Shown in pieces: positions 9,241-17,080 of a stretch of 64,000 nucleotides of DNA. The notes below the pieces were generated by a model. It was not told where the DNA came from and made no database searches. It worked only from the letters and a program-made list of their open reading frames with translations. The first letter of the stretch is position 1, and each line of letters begins with the position of its first letter. The DNA comes from Mycobacterium paraterrae (GTDB lineage: Bacteria > Actinomycetota > Actinomycetes > Mycobacteriales > Mycobacteriaceae): assembly GCF_022430545.2 (NCBI RefSeq), contig NZ_CP092488.2, positions 1,178,001 to 1,242,000 on the forward strand. Direction: 5' to 3'. The position numbers were made by a program, and so were the translations under genes.

Positions 9241-10023
9241 CTAGTTGTGGTACTCGCCGCAGTTCACGTCGAGCGTCTGCCCGGTGATACCGCTGGACAG
9301 GTCACTTGCCATGAACATGATCGCTGATGCCACCTCGTCCTCGGTGGGCAAACGTTTGAGGTCGGAGTTGGCAGCGGTAGCCTGATAGATCTGTTCGGCA
9401 CTGGTGCCGTATTTGCCCGCCTGGTGTTCGAAGTATCCCTGCAACGTTTCTCCCCAGATATATCCCGGGGCAACGGAATTCACACGGATGCCCTTTTCAC
9501 CGAGCTCGGTGGCCAGCGACTGCGACATCGACAGCAGGGCGGACTTGGCCATTTTGTAGGCGCCATACTTTGCCTGGGAGTGGCGCAGCACCATCGAATT
9601 GACGTTGACAATCGAACCGCCGGACTCCTCCAAAGCCGGCGTGAAAGCCTGGATCAGGCGCAGCGCGCCCAGCGCGCTCAGCTCGATCGCGTCACGGATG
9701 TGCTGAAAACTGGTGCCGGCCAACGGTTTCATCGACGGCACCCGGAATGCGTTGTTGATCAGCACGTCGACCTTGCCAAAGTTCGACGTGGTGGATTCCA
9801 CGAGCGACGCCACATCGTCGTCGTCGGTGATGTCCGCCCGCACGGCCAATGCCTTATGGCCGGCGTCGCCGAGTTGCTTGGCCAGGTCTTCTAACCGCTC
9901 CACCGTCCGCGCCGCCAACACCAATTCCGCACCGTCTTGCGCACACCGGTGCGCTAACGTGGTGCCGAGCCCGGGGCCCACACCGCTGATCACGATGACC
10001 TTCTTCTCGAGCAGACCAGTCAT
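9241..10023 (-). CDS. Short-chain dehydrogenase/reductase (Rv3530c-like)
   Basis: A 260-residue classical SDR. The cofactor motif appears as GVGPGLGTTLA (TGxxxGxG variant) near residues 15-25. The catalytic set is NSMV (Ser) with YGAYK (Tyr and Lys) near 153-157, and NNAF occupies the NNAG position. It lies 2 bp after the DUF1214 gene and 8 bp before the sulfotransferase gene. It probably oxidises or reduces a hydroxy or keto group on a steroid or acyl intermediate; the exact step is not deducible. Confidence 0.9.
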   Translation of the reverse strand: MTGLLEKKVIVISGVGPGLGTTLAHRCAQDGAELVLAARTVERLEDLAKQLGDAGHKALAVRADITDDDDVASLVESTTSNFGKVDVLINNAFRVPSMKPLAGTSFQHIRDAIELSALGALRLIQAFTPALEESGGSIVNVNSMVLRHSQAKYGAYKMAKSALLSMSQSLATELGEKGIRVNSVAPGYIWGETLQGYFEHQAGKYGTSAEQIYQATAANSDLKRLPTEDEVASAIMFMASDLSSGITGQTLDVNCGEYHN

Positions 10024-10025
10024 GG

Positions 10026-11165
10026 TTATCCCAACATCCTTGTTGCAATTTGCTCTTGGCGCAAAGCGATTCGTGCACGCCAATCTTCTTCGGAGATCTT
10101 GTTGTGCTCGTAGTGGGGCAGGGCACTCGACAGCTTGTCGATGTTGACCAGCTCGACGGTGGGCCCGTCGGCCTCGGTGAGCTGACGCGACACCCGCTGC
10201 CAGCGAAACTGCAAGAACCCGCGGCGGTGGCCGAGCGTCTCGACCCAGTTCGTGATCCCGGGGTTCTGGTCGGCGACGACGATACGGATCTTGCCGTCTG
10301 GATCTGCTTGGGCCTGAGCGTTGTTGAGTGATGTCTGGTGGTTGATGTAGTCGAGCGAGATGTACCACAGGCTGCCCAGCTGGAAGCCGAGGTAGGGCGC
10401 ATCGGTCACCGGCAAGGTGATGAGGAGCGCTTCGTCCGGCCGCAGCTCGAAGTGCCCGACCGACGAATACTGCGTCGCCAGGCCGCCGGGCGTCAGGCGT
10501 GGTGCAACCATCGTGTTGACCGGCAGATCGAGGTAGAACCACTGCGGGAATTGCAGCCAGGTCTTGATCCGGTTAACGAGTTGCTTTCCGGCTGCGTTAT
10601 AACGCTTTTCGATCGTCGCACGGCTGAGCGGCGGAGGCGCCGTACCCACCGTATCCGCCCGCGAGATCGACAATGTGCCGCGCCGTGCCGCCCAGTCGCC
10701 GTAAACCTCACGGATCACCAACTGTCCGGGACTCTTCGGGCGGACCTGCCATTCGAAGCTACCGTCGGCGGCGATATCGAGTTCGCGGTCGTCGAACGCG
10801 GCCTGGCTGGCCGGCACGTTGTCGTCGGTGTACTCGCCGCCGAGGAGTTGGAAGCTCAGGTCGGTGGTGGTGCCGCGAACACCCTTGACGAGGTAGTCGC
10901 GGTCGGGTTGCACCCGGCAGCCGTAGTAGAGCGTGTCGGGATTGTCCAGCCCCATCTTGGTATAGGGCCCGGTGCCCGACAGCAGCACGGGGTGGTCGCG
11001 GTCGTAGTCGAACACCATGTGCGTGCAGGCAGCCACGCAACCGGCCAGATACTGCAACCCTTCCAGCAGGTCGGCTTCCGTCTCGATGTGTGGTGCAGCA
11101 GCGACCAATTTCTCGGACTCGGCGATGGAATCGATCAGCGGCTGCGAGAACAGGGGATCCGGCAC
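10026..11165 (-). CDS. DUF1214 domain protein (Rv3531c-like)
   Basis: A 379-residue protein of the DUF1214/DUF1254-type group, function unknown. Recognisable parts are DYDRDHPVLLSGTGPYTKMGLDNPDTLYYGC near 52-82 (key residues only) and the C-terminal region ITLPVTDAPYLGFQLGSLW typical of DUF1214. There is no signal peptide or membrane segment. It starts with GTG at 11165. A KstR palindrome at 11175-11190 contributes a TAGCGT box exactly 6 nt upstream of the GTG, so the mRNA is probably leaderless. It heads an operon with the SDR and sulfotransferase genes. Confidence 0.87.
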   Translation of the reverse strand: MPDPLFSQPLIDSIAESEKLVAAAPHIETEADLLEGLQYLAGCVAACTHMVFDYDRDHPVLLSGTGPYTKMGLDNPDTLYYGCRVQPDRDYLVKGVRGTTTDLSFQLLGGEYTDDNVPASQAAFDDRELDIAADGSFEWQVRPKSPGQLVIREVYGDWAARRGTLSISRADTVGTAPPPLSRATIEKRYNAAGKQLVNRIKTWLQFPQWFYLDLPVNTMVAPRLTPGGLATQYSSVGHFELRPDEALLITLPVTDAPYLGFQLGSLWYISLDYINHQTSLNNAQAQADPDGKIRIVVADQNPGITNWVETLGHRRGFLQFRWQRVSRQLTEADGPTVELVNIDKLSSALPHYEHNKISEEDWRARIALRQEQIATRMLG

Positions 11166-11174
11166 GCTCTGACG

Positions 11175-11190
11175 CTAGAACGTGTTCTAG
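11175..11190. promoter_or_regulatory. KstR operator and leaderless promoter of the DUF1214 operon
   Basis: CTAGAACGTGTTCTAG is an almost perfect palindrome. Read on the minus strand, its edge gives TAGCGT followed by 6 nt and the GTG start at 11165, the layout of a leaderless promoter. Confidence 0.88.
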
Positions 11191-11238
11191 TTTTCGTCAA
11201 CAAGCGAACATCTGCCCGGCGACGACGATCAGGATTCG

Positions 11239-11514
11239 CTAGTCAGTGCACCGTTGCGAGAGGTCGATGAGGTGCTGGCGGACGTCGGGATGCCGGTTGA
11301 GGTAGCCGATCACATCGGGACCGCCGCCCTCGGCTTCGGACCTGGATTGCAATTGCTGGTGCAAATCGGGATGCCGCTGCAGGTATGAGTCGATCGACTG
11401 ACCCACGGTCTGATTGCAGGCGGCGTTCGCCACCGGCAACGCAATGATCGTCGCGGCCGAAGCGACCACGAGCCCGCCGGCAATACGGCCGGCCCACCTG
11501 AATGACGTACTCAT
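11239..11514 (-). CDS. Secreted hemophore-related small protein
   Basis: A 91-residue protein with a signal peptide (basic MSTSFRWAGR, a hydrophobic core, cleavage near PVANAA-C at residues 31-32). The mature part contains two related segments, IDSYLQRHPDLHQQL and VIGYLNRHPDVRQHL, and cysteines near both ends (ACNQT and SQRC) that could form a disulfide. This pattern matches the mycobacterial hemophore-related/MHB family, to which the haem-binding protein Rv0203 is related. The ATG at 11514 is used because it gives a complete signal peptide. It lies 51 bp after hsaF, possibly read through from it. Confidence 0.78.
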   Translation of the reverse strand: MSTSFRWAGRIAGGLVVASAATIIALPVANAACNQTVGQSIDSYLQRHPDLHQQLQSRSEAEGGGPDVIGYLNRHPDVRQHLIDLSQRCTD

Positions 11515-11565
11515 GCAGGTCACGGTACCCGCGGGAGCTATGCGCAGCCTGTGCAAGCGCTCAGA

Positions 11566-12615
11566 TTACGACGAGGCAGCTTCTTGTTCGCGCTTGATCT
11601 CCAAGGCGATGTCAATGAGTTGGTCCTCCTGGCCGCCGATCAGCTTGCGTTGCCCGGCTCGGTGCAGCAGCTGGTGGGCCGGAACCCCGTAACGCTCGGA
11701 CTGGCGGACGGCGTGTTTGAGGAAGCTCGAGTAGACGCCGGAGTAGCCCATGATCAGCGCGTTGCGGTCGAGCAAGCATTCGGCCGGCATGGCCGGCGCG
11801 ACAACCTCTTCCGCGGCGTCGGCAATATCGAAGAAGTCGATGCCGGTCTTGACGCCGATTTTGTCGAAGACTCCGATGAGCGCCTCAACCGGAGCGTTGC
11901 CGGCGCCGGCGCCGAAACGGCGGCAGGAGCCGTCGATCTGCTTGGCTCCGGCTCGAACGGCCTCGACTGAGTTGGCCACGCCGAGGCCGAGGTTCTCATG
12001 CCCGTGGAATCCGACCTGGGCGTCGTCGCCGAGTTCGGCGACCAGCGCCGATACCCGGTCGGCGACACCGTCGAGCACGAGGGCGCCCGCGGAGTCGACG
12101 ACGTATACGCACTGGCAACCGGCGTCGGCCATGATGCGGGCCTGCGCGGCCAGCTTCTCCGGCGGGATGGTGTGGCTCATCATCAGGAACCCGACGGTTT
12201 CCAGGCCCAGCTCGCGAGCGAGCCCGAAGTGCTGGATGGAGACGTCCGCCTCGGTGCAGTGAGTGGCGATGCGGCAGATCGAGCCGCCGTTGTTCTGCGC
12301 CTCTTTGATGTCTTCTTTGGTTCCGACACCAGGGAGCATCAGGAAGGCGATCTTGGCTTCCTTGGCGGTCTCGGCTGCGAGCTTGATCAGCTCCTGCTCG
12401 GGGGTCTTGGAGAACCCGTAGTTGAAGCTGGAGCCGCCGAGCCCATCGCCGTGCGTCACCTCGATGACCGGTACCCCGGCGTTGTCGAGCGCGGCGACGA
12501 TCGCGCCGACCTCGTCCTTGGTGAACTGGTGGCGCTTGTGGTGCGAGCCGTCGCGCAGGGACGTATCCGTGAGCCGGACGTCCCAGATCGGGTTGAAGAA
12601 GACTTCGGTACTCAT
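11566..12615 (-). CDS. hsaF: 4-hydroxy-2-oxovalerate (2-oxohexanoate) aldolase HsaF
   Basis: A 349-residue DmpG-type aldolase that cleaves 4-hydroxy-2-oxohexanoate, from cholesterol rings A/B, to pyruvate and propanal. The N-terminal RDGSHHKRHQF motif supplies the catalytic Arg and His and a metal-ligand Asp. GFHGHENLGLGVANS near residue 205 supplies the two metal-ligand histidines, and a C-terminal communication domain follows. Its ATG overlaps the hsaG stop as ATGA, consistent with the physical HsaF-HsaG complex that channels the aldehyde. Confidence 0.97.
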   Translation of the reverse strand: MSTEVFFNPIWDVRLTDTSLRDGSHHKRHQFTKDEVGAIVAALDNAGVPVIEVTHGDGLGGSSFNYGFSKTPEQELIKLAAETAKEAKIAFLMLPGVGTKEDIKEAQNNGGSICRIATHCTEADVSIQHFGLARELGLETVGFLMMSHTIPPEKLAAQARIMADAGCQCVYVVDSAGALVLDGVADRVSALVAELGDDAQVGFHGHENLGLGVANSVEAVRAGAKQIDGSCRRFGAGAGNAPVEALIGVFDKIGVKTGIDFFDIADAAEEVVAPAMPAECLLDRNALIMGYSGVYSSFLKHAVRQSERYGVPAHQLLHRAGQRKLIGGQEDQLIDIALEIKREQEAASS

Positions 12616-13532
12616 GCCTGAGCTCCTTGGGCGGTGGCGGCCAACGACTCGCGCGCGATCTCTTCGCCGACCTTGGTCGCAGCGGCGGTCATGATGTCGA
12701 GGTTGCCGGCATACGGCGGCAGGTAGTCGCCAGCCCCCTCGACCTCGACGAAGGTGGTGACCAGCGCCTGGCCTCCCGAGTGCACCGACGGGTCGTCGAA
12801 CTGCGGCTCGTTGAGCAGCCGATAGCCGGGCACGTAAGTCTGCACCTCGGCGACGACATCGTGGATCGACTTCGCGATCGCGTCACGGTCGGCGTCCTCG
12901 GGGATGGCGCAGAAGATGGTGTCGCGCATGATCATTGGCGGATCGGCGGGGTTCAAGATGATGATCGCCTTGCCGCGTCGGGCGCCCCCGATGGTTTCGA
13001 CACCCTTGCTGGTGGTCTTGGTGAACTCGTCGATGTTGGCCCGGGTGCCCGGTCCGGCCGAGACGGACGACACCGAGGCGACGATCTCGGCGTAGGGCAC
13101 CTCGACGACGCGGCTGACGGCGTACACGATCGGGATGGTCGCTTGTCCGCCGCAGGTGATCATGTTGACGTTGGGCGCGTCGAGGTGCTCGCGCAGATTG
13201 GCCGGCGGGATGACCGCCGGGCCGACCGCGGCCGGCGTCAGGTCGATCGCCCGGATGCCGGCAGCCTCGTACTTCGGTGCGGCATCGCGGTGGACGTAGG
13301 CGCTGGTCGCCTCGAACACGATGTCGGGTTTTTCGGACTGCGCGAGCAACCAGTCGACGCCCTCGTGGGTGGTTTCGAGCCCGAGCTTGCGAGCCCGGGC
13401 GAGACCCTCGCTCGCGGGGTCGATGCCGACCATCCACCGCGGTTCCAGCCACTCCGAACGCAGCAGTTTGTAGAGCAGGTCGGTGCTGATATTGCCCGAC
13501 CCGACGATGGCCACACTGAGCTTGGACGGCAT
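12612..13532 (-). CDS. hsaG: Acylating propanal/acetaldehyde dehydrogenase HsaG
   Basis: A 306-residue DmpF-type CoA-acylating aldehyde dehydrogenase. The NAD-binding motif AIVGSGNISTDLL is at residues 8-20, and the catalytic cysteine is Cys127 in NMITCGGQA. It converts the propanal released by HsaF to propionyl-CoA. The ATG at 13532 is chosen for the AGGAG 7 nt upstream. Longer in-frame extensions read through the repeat-like spacer before hsaE and are unlikely to be translated. Confidence 0.97.
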   Translation of the reverse strand: MPSKLSVAIVGSGNISTDLLYKLLRSEWLEPRWMVGIDPASEGLARARKLGLETTHEGVDWLLAQSEKPDIVFEATSAYVHRDAAPKYEAAGIRAIDLTPAAVGPAVIPPANLREHLDAPNVNMITCGGQATIPIVYAVSRVVEVPYAEIVASVSSVSAGPGTRANIDEFTKTTSKGVETIGGARRGKAIIILNPADPPMIMRDTIFCAIPEDADRDAIAKSIHDVVAEVQTYVPGYRLLNEPQFDDPSVHSGGQALVTTFVEVEGAGDYLPPYAGNLDIMTAAATKVGEEIARESLAATAQGAQA

Positions 13533-13560
13533 AGAAAGCTCCTTCATCTCTGGTCCCGAC

Positions 13561-13597
13561 CCGCCGCGCCCGGCTTCGCCGCGCTTGCGATCGCTCC
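13561..13597 (-). repeat. GC-rich repeat-like spacer between hsaE and hsaG
   Basis: The spacer holds CCGCCGCGCCCGGCTTCGCC followed by GCGCTTGCGATCGCTCC, a self-complementary block (GCGCGGCGAAGCC type) of the kind often dispersed in mycobacterial intergenic DNA. It can fold into a hairpin, but there is no T-run, so it is not called as a terminator. Confidence 0.4.
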
Positions 13598-14383
13598 TTA
13601 TTCGAAAGACAGTCGCACGGAGCCGAGTCCGGCGAAATCGGCCACGAAGTTGCTGCCGGGAGGTGCGTCGATCGCCCGGGTGCACGAACCTGGCAACACA
13701 ATGTCACCTTTTCGCAGCCGTACGCCAAAGCTTTCCACCTTGCGGGACAGCCACGCCACCGCGGTCACCGGGTTGCCGAGCACGGCGTCGCTGCGGCCCT
13801 CGGCGACCACCTCGCCGTTGTTGGTCAGCACCGCGTCGATCTTGGTGATGTCGATATCCGACGGTTTAACGCGCTCTTTGCCCAGCACGAAGCCGGCGGA
13901 CGAGGCGTTGTCGGCAATGGTGTCGCACAGCGCGATCTTCCAGTCAGTGATCCGGGTGTCGATCAATTCAATGGACGGCACGAACGCCTCGGTCGCATTC
14001 AGCACGTCGTCTTCGGTGCACTCCGCGCCGGGGAGGTCATGCGCGAGAATGAAACCGACTTCGACCTCCACCCGCGGGTACAGATACCTGTCCGATTTGA
14101 CCGGGACATCCTCGAAGACCTGCATCTCGTCGAGCAGATGACCGTAATCGGGTTCGTCGACGCCCATCATCTGCTGCATGGCCAGCGACGACAGACCGAC
14201 CTTGTGGCCCACCACCCGGGCGCCCTCGGCGACCCGCTGCCGGATGTTGATCAGCTGAATCTCGTACGCGTCGACGACGTCGATCTCGGGATGCCCGGCG
14301 GTCAGCGGAGTAATCGGCTGACGGCTCCGCTCGGCCTGTGCGAGATCGGCGGCCAACGCGTCACGGGTGGCAGCCGGGATCAT
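13598..14383 (-). CDS. hsaE: 2-hydroxyhexa-2,4-dienoate hydratase HsaE
   Basis: A 261-residue member of the fumarylacetoacetase/2-keto-4-pentenoate hydratase family that hydrates the dienoate released by HsaD to 4-hydroxy-2-oxohexanoate. Landmarks are GHKVGLSSLAMQQMMG near 58-73, the metal-site region LYPRVEVEVGFILAHDLP near 101-118 and IELIDTRITDWK near 137-148. It heads the minus-strand hsaE-hsaG-hsaF operon, 58 bp from the KstR operator shared with kstD. Confidence 0.97.
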   Translation of the reverse strand: MIPAATRDALAADLAQAERSRQPITPLTAGHPEIDVVDAYEIQLINIRQRVAEGARVVGHKVGLSSLAMQQMMGVDEPDYGHLLDEMQVFEDVPVKSDRYLYPRVEVEVGFILAHDLPGAECTEDDVLNATEAFVPSIELIDTRITDWKIALCDTIADNASSAGFVLGKERVKPSDIDITKIDAVLTNNGEVVAEGRSDAVLGNPVTAVAWLSRKVESFGVRLRKGDIVLPGSCTRAIDAPPGSNFVADFAGLGSVRLSFE

Positions 14384-14441
14384 TTAGCCGAAGTCCCCTC
14401 ACTCGATTGACCGGGGCGGTAGCGCCCGGCGGTGGCAATTC

Positions 14442-14455
14442 TATAACGTGTTCTA
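14442..14455. promoter_or_regulatory. KstR operator and leaderless promoter of kstD (shared with hsaE)
   Basis: TATAACGTGTTCTA is a KstR-type site that ends one base before the kstD ATG at 14457. The TAACGT inside it (14444-14449) stands 7 nt from the ATG, which fits a -10 box of a leaderless transcript. The operator therefore covers the core promoter, so repressor binding should block it directly. The divergent hsaE start is 58 bp away. Confidence 0.87.
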
Positions 14456-14456
14456 C

Positions 14457-16139
14457 ATGACAGCTCAGGAGTTCGACGTCGTCGTGGTCGGAAGCGGCGG
14501 CGCCGGCATGGTTGCTGCCCTCGCGGCCGCCCACCGGGGTCTCAACACTATAGTCGTAGAGAAGGCGCCCCATTACGGCGGCTCCACCGCCCGCTCCGGC
14601 GGTGGCGTGTGGATTCCCAACAACGAGGTCCTGAAGCGCGACGGGGTGAAGGACACCGCGGAAGCGGCGCACACATATTTGCACGGAATCGTCGGCGACG
14701 TTGTCGATGCGCAGCGCATCGACACCTATCTCGAGCGCGGCCCTGAGATGTTGTCGTTCGTGCTCAAGCATTCGCCGTTGAAGATGTGCTGGGTGCCGCA
14801 GTACTCCGACTACTACCCGGAGGCTCCAGGCGGTCGGGTCGGCGGCCGGTCGATCGAGCCCAAGCCGTTCAACGCGAAGAAGCTGGGACCCGATCTGGCT
14901 GGCTTGGAACCGCCCTACGGCAAGGTCCCGCTCAACGTCGTTGTCATGCAACAGGATTACGTACGGCTGAACCAGCTGAAACGTCACCCACGCGGCGTGT
15001 TGCGCAGCCTGAAGGTCGGCGCCCGCACCATGTGGGCCAAGGCCACCGGCCAGAACCTGGTGGGAATGGGCCGGGCCCTGATTGCGCCACTGCGCATCGG
15101 TCTGCAGAAAGCCGGTGTCCCGGTGCAGCTCAACACTGCGCTGACCGATCTCTATGTCGAGGACGGTGCGGTCCGTGGTGTCTACGTGCGTGACACCACG
15201 CAGTCGGAAGCGGCTGAGCCGCAATTGATTCGGGCCCGCAAGGCCGTCATCCTCGGCAGCGGCGGATTCGAGCACAACGAACAGATGCGGGTGAAGTACC
15301 AGCGCGCGCCGATCACCACCGAATGGACCGTCGGCGCGAAGGCGAATACCGGTGACGGCATCTTGGCCGCCGAAAAGCTCGGTGCAGCATTGGAAATCAT
15401 GGAAGACGCGTGGTGGGGCCCGACCGTCCCGCTCATCGGCGCGCCGTGGTTTGCCTTGTCGGAGCGCAACTCCCCCGGATCCATCATCGTCAACATGTCC
15501 GGCCAGCGGTTCATGAACGAGTCGATGCCCTACGTCGAGGCGTGTCACCACATGTACGGCGGCGAATACGGACAGGGGCCCGGCCCGGGCGAGAACATCC
15601 CGGCGTGGCTGGTGTTCGACCAGCAATACCGCGATCGCTACATCTTCGCCGGCTTGCAACCGGGACAACGCATTCCACGCAAGTGGATGGAGTCCGGCGT
15701 GATCATCCAGGCAGACACGTTGGAGGAGTTGGCCGCCAAAGCGGGCCTGCCCGCTCCTGAACTTGCCGCGACGGTGGAGCGGTTCAACGGCTTCGCCCGT
15801 TCGGGTGTCGACGCCGACTTCCACCGCGGCGAGAGCGCCTACGACCGCTACTACGGCGATCCCACCAACAAGCCGAATCCCAACCTCGGCGAGATCAGCC
15901 ACCCGCCGTATTACGCGGCCAAGATGGTGCCGGGTGACCTGGGAACCAAGGGCGGCATCCGCACCGACGTGCATGGCCGAGCCCTGCGCGACGACGGCAG
16001 CATCATCGAAGGTTTGTATGCAGCGGGCAATGTCAGCTCTCCGGTGATGGGCCACACCTATCCTGGGCCCGGTGGAACCATCGGACCCGCCATGACCTTC
16101 GGTTACCTCGCCGCTCTGCACGTCGCCGGAGAGGCCTGA
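14457..16139 (+). CDS. kstD: 3-oxosteroid 1-dehydrogenase KstD
   Basis: A 560-residue FAD enzyme that introduces the C1-C2 double bond in ring A. The dinucleotide motif VVVGSGGAGMVAALAAA is near residues 8-24. The region YSDYYPEAPGGR near 118-129 supplies an active-site tyrosine, and HTYPGPGGTIGPAMTFGY near the C-terminus closes the FAD site with the conserved Tyr and Gly. The ATG at 14457 agrees with family N-termini; an upstream in-frame GTG falls inside the operator. It is followed 1 bp later by hsd4B. Confidence 0.98.
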   Translation: MTAQEFDVVVVGSGGAGMVAALAAAHRGLNTIVVEKAPHYGGSTARSGGGVWIPNNEVLKRDGVKDTAEAAHTYLHGIVGDVVDAQRIDTYLERGPEMLSFVLKHSPLKMCWVPQYSDYYPEAPGGRVGGRSIEPKPFNAKKLGPDLAGLEPPYGKVPLNVVVMQQDYVRLNQLKRHPRGVLRSLKVGARTMWAKATGQNLVGMGRALIAPLRIGLQKAGVPVQLNTALTDLYVEDGAVRGVYVRDTTQSEAAEPQLIRARKAVILGSGGFEHNEQMRVKYQRAPITTEWTVGAKANTGDGILAAEKLGAALEIMEDAWWGPTVPLIGAPWFALSERNSPGSIIVNMSGQRFMNESMPYVEACHHMYGGEYGQGPGPGENIPAWLVFDQQYRDRYIFAGLQPGQRIPRKWMESGVIIQADTLEELAAKAGLPAPELAATVERFNGFARSGVDADFHRGESAYDRYYGDPTNKPNPNLGEISHPPYYAAKMVPGDLGTKGGIRTDVHGRALRDDGSIIEGLYAAGNVSSPVMGHTYPGPGGTIGPAMTFGYLAALHVAGEA

Positions 16140-16140
16140 C

Positions 16141-17004
16141 ATGCCGATCGACGTAGACGTTGCTCTGGCCGCCGAGCTGGAGCCGATCGAATTCTCTTGG
16201 ACCAGTAGCGATATCCAGCTATACCATCTCGGTTTGGGTGCGGGGGCCGACCCAGTGGACCCTCGTGAACTGCGTTACCTGATCGACGACAACCCTCAGG
16301 TGCTGCCGACATTCGGCAACGTGGCGGCGAGCTTTCATCTGACCAAGCCGCCGACCGTGCAGTTCCCTGGCATCGACATCGAGCTGAGCAGGGTGCTGCA
16401 CGCCAGCGAACAGGTGAGTGCGCCGGCACCGCTGCCGGCGTCCGGTTCCGGTAAAGCCGTCACCCGTTTCACCGACATCTGGGACAAAGGCAAGGCCGCG
16501 GTGATCTGGTCGGAGACGTCGGTGACTGCGCCGGACGGGACGCTTTTATGGACGCAGCGCCGGTCGATCTTCGCCCGCGGCGAGGGCGGCTTCGGGGGTG
16601 ATCGCGGACCGTCCTCGGGAGCTGCCACCACCCCGGAGCGCGCGCCCGACCTCGAGCTCGACATCCCGATCCTGCCGCAGCAGGCGCTGCTGTACCGGCT
16701 GTGTGGCGACCGCAATCCGCTGCACTCCGATCCTGAATTCGCCTCCGCTGCAGGCTTTCCGCGGCCGATCCTGCACGGCTTGTGCACATACGGCATGACC
16801 TGTAAGGCGTTGACCGACGCCATGCTCGACGGCGACACCTCCGCCGTCGGCTCGTACGGTGCGCGCTTCGCCGGCGTCGCTTTTCCCGGTGAGACGCTCA
16901 AGGCGGCCGTGTGGAAAGAGGACGGCAAGCTGCTGGGCACGGTCACCGCGCCGTCGCGGGAGGACGCGGTAGTCCTAACCGGCGTGGAGCTAGTCCCGGT
17001 TTAG
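16141..17004 (+). CDS. hsd4B: MaoC-type 2-enoyl-CoA hydratase Hsd4B
   Basis: A 287-residue double-hot-dog protein. The C-terminal half carries the hydratase-2 signature YRLCGDRNPLHSDPEFA near 181-197 with the catalytic Asp and His, and HGLCTYGM follows. The N-terminal half is the degenerate partner hot-dog. It is orthologous to Rv3538 and presumed to hydrate enoyl-CoA intermediates of the sterol side chain. It is co-transcribed with kstD (1 bp apart), and its stop lies 23 bp from the first palindrome of the DUF559 module. Confidence 0.93.
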   Translation: MPIDVDVALAAELEPIEFSWTSSDIQLYHLGLGAGADPVDPRELRYLIDDNPQVLPTFGNVAASFHLTKPPTVQFPGIDIELSRVLHASEQVSAPAPLPASGSGKAVTRFTDIWDKGKAAVIWSETSVTAPDGTLLWTQRRSIFARGEGGFGGDRGPSSGAATTPERAPDLELDIPILPQQALLYRLCGDRNPLHSDPEFASAAGFPRPILHGLCTYGMTCKALTDAMLDGDTSAVGSYGARFAGVAFPGETLKAAVWKEDGKLLGTVTAPSREDAVVLTGVELVPV

Positions 17005-17026
17005 GTCGATGGCCTCCCGGCCTCGC

Positions 17027-17080
17027 CGACGGTGCGGCTAGCCGCGCTCTCGGCCTCGAGGCTGCAGCGGGCCGCACCCT
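17027..17080 (+). repeat. Left paired-palindrome unit of DUF559 module 1
   Basis: The first palindrome centres on GCGGCTAGCCGC (17034-17045). A second, less perfect block ends in GGGCCGCACCCTC near 17068-17080. The sequence aligns, in the same orientation, with the pair at 17966-18023. The unit overlaps the 3' end of the DUF559 gene, whose TAG stop is inside GCGGCTAGCCGC. Confidence 0.7.

Noticed and set aside
12627..14141. Long plus-strand open frame of about 500 codons opposite hsaG and hsaE
   Set aside because: It is antisense to two clearly conserved genes, its product has no recognisable domain, and long antisense frames are expected in GC-rich DNA.
14361..16142. 593-codon minus-strand open frame opposite kstD
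   Set aside because: kstD is unmistakable in the other strand; the antisense product shows no domain and overlaps hsaE and the operator.
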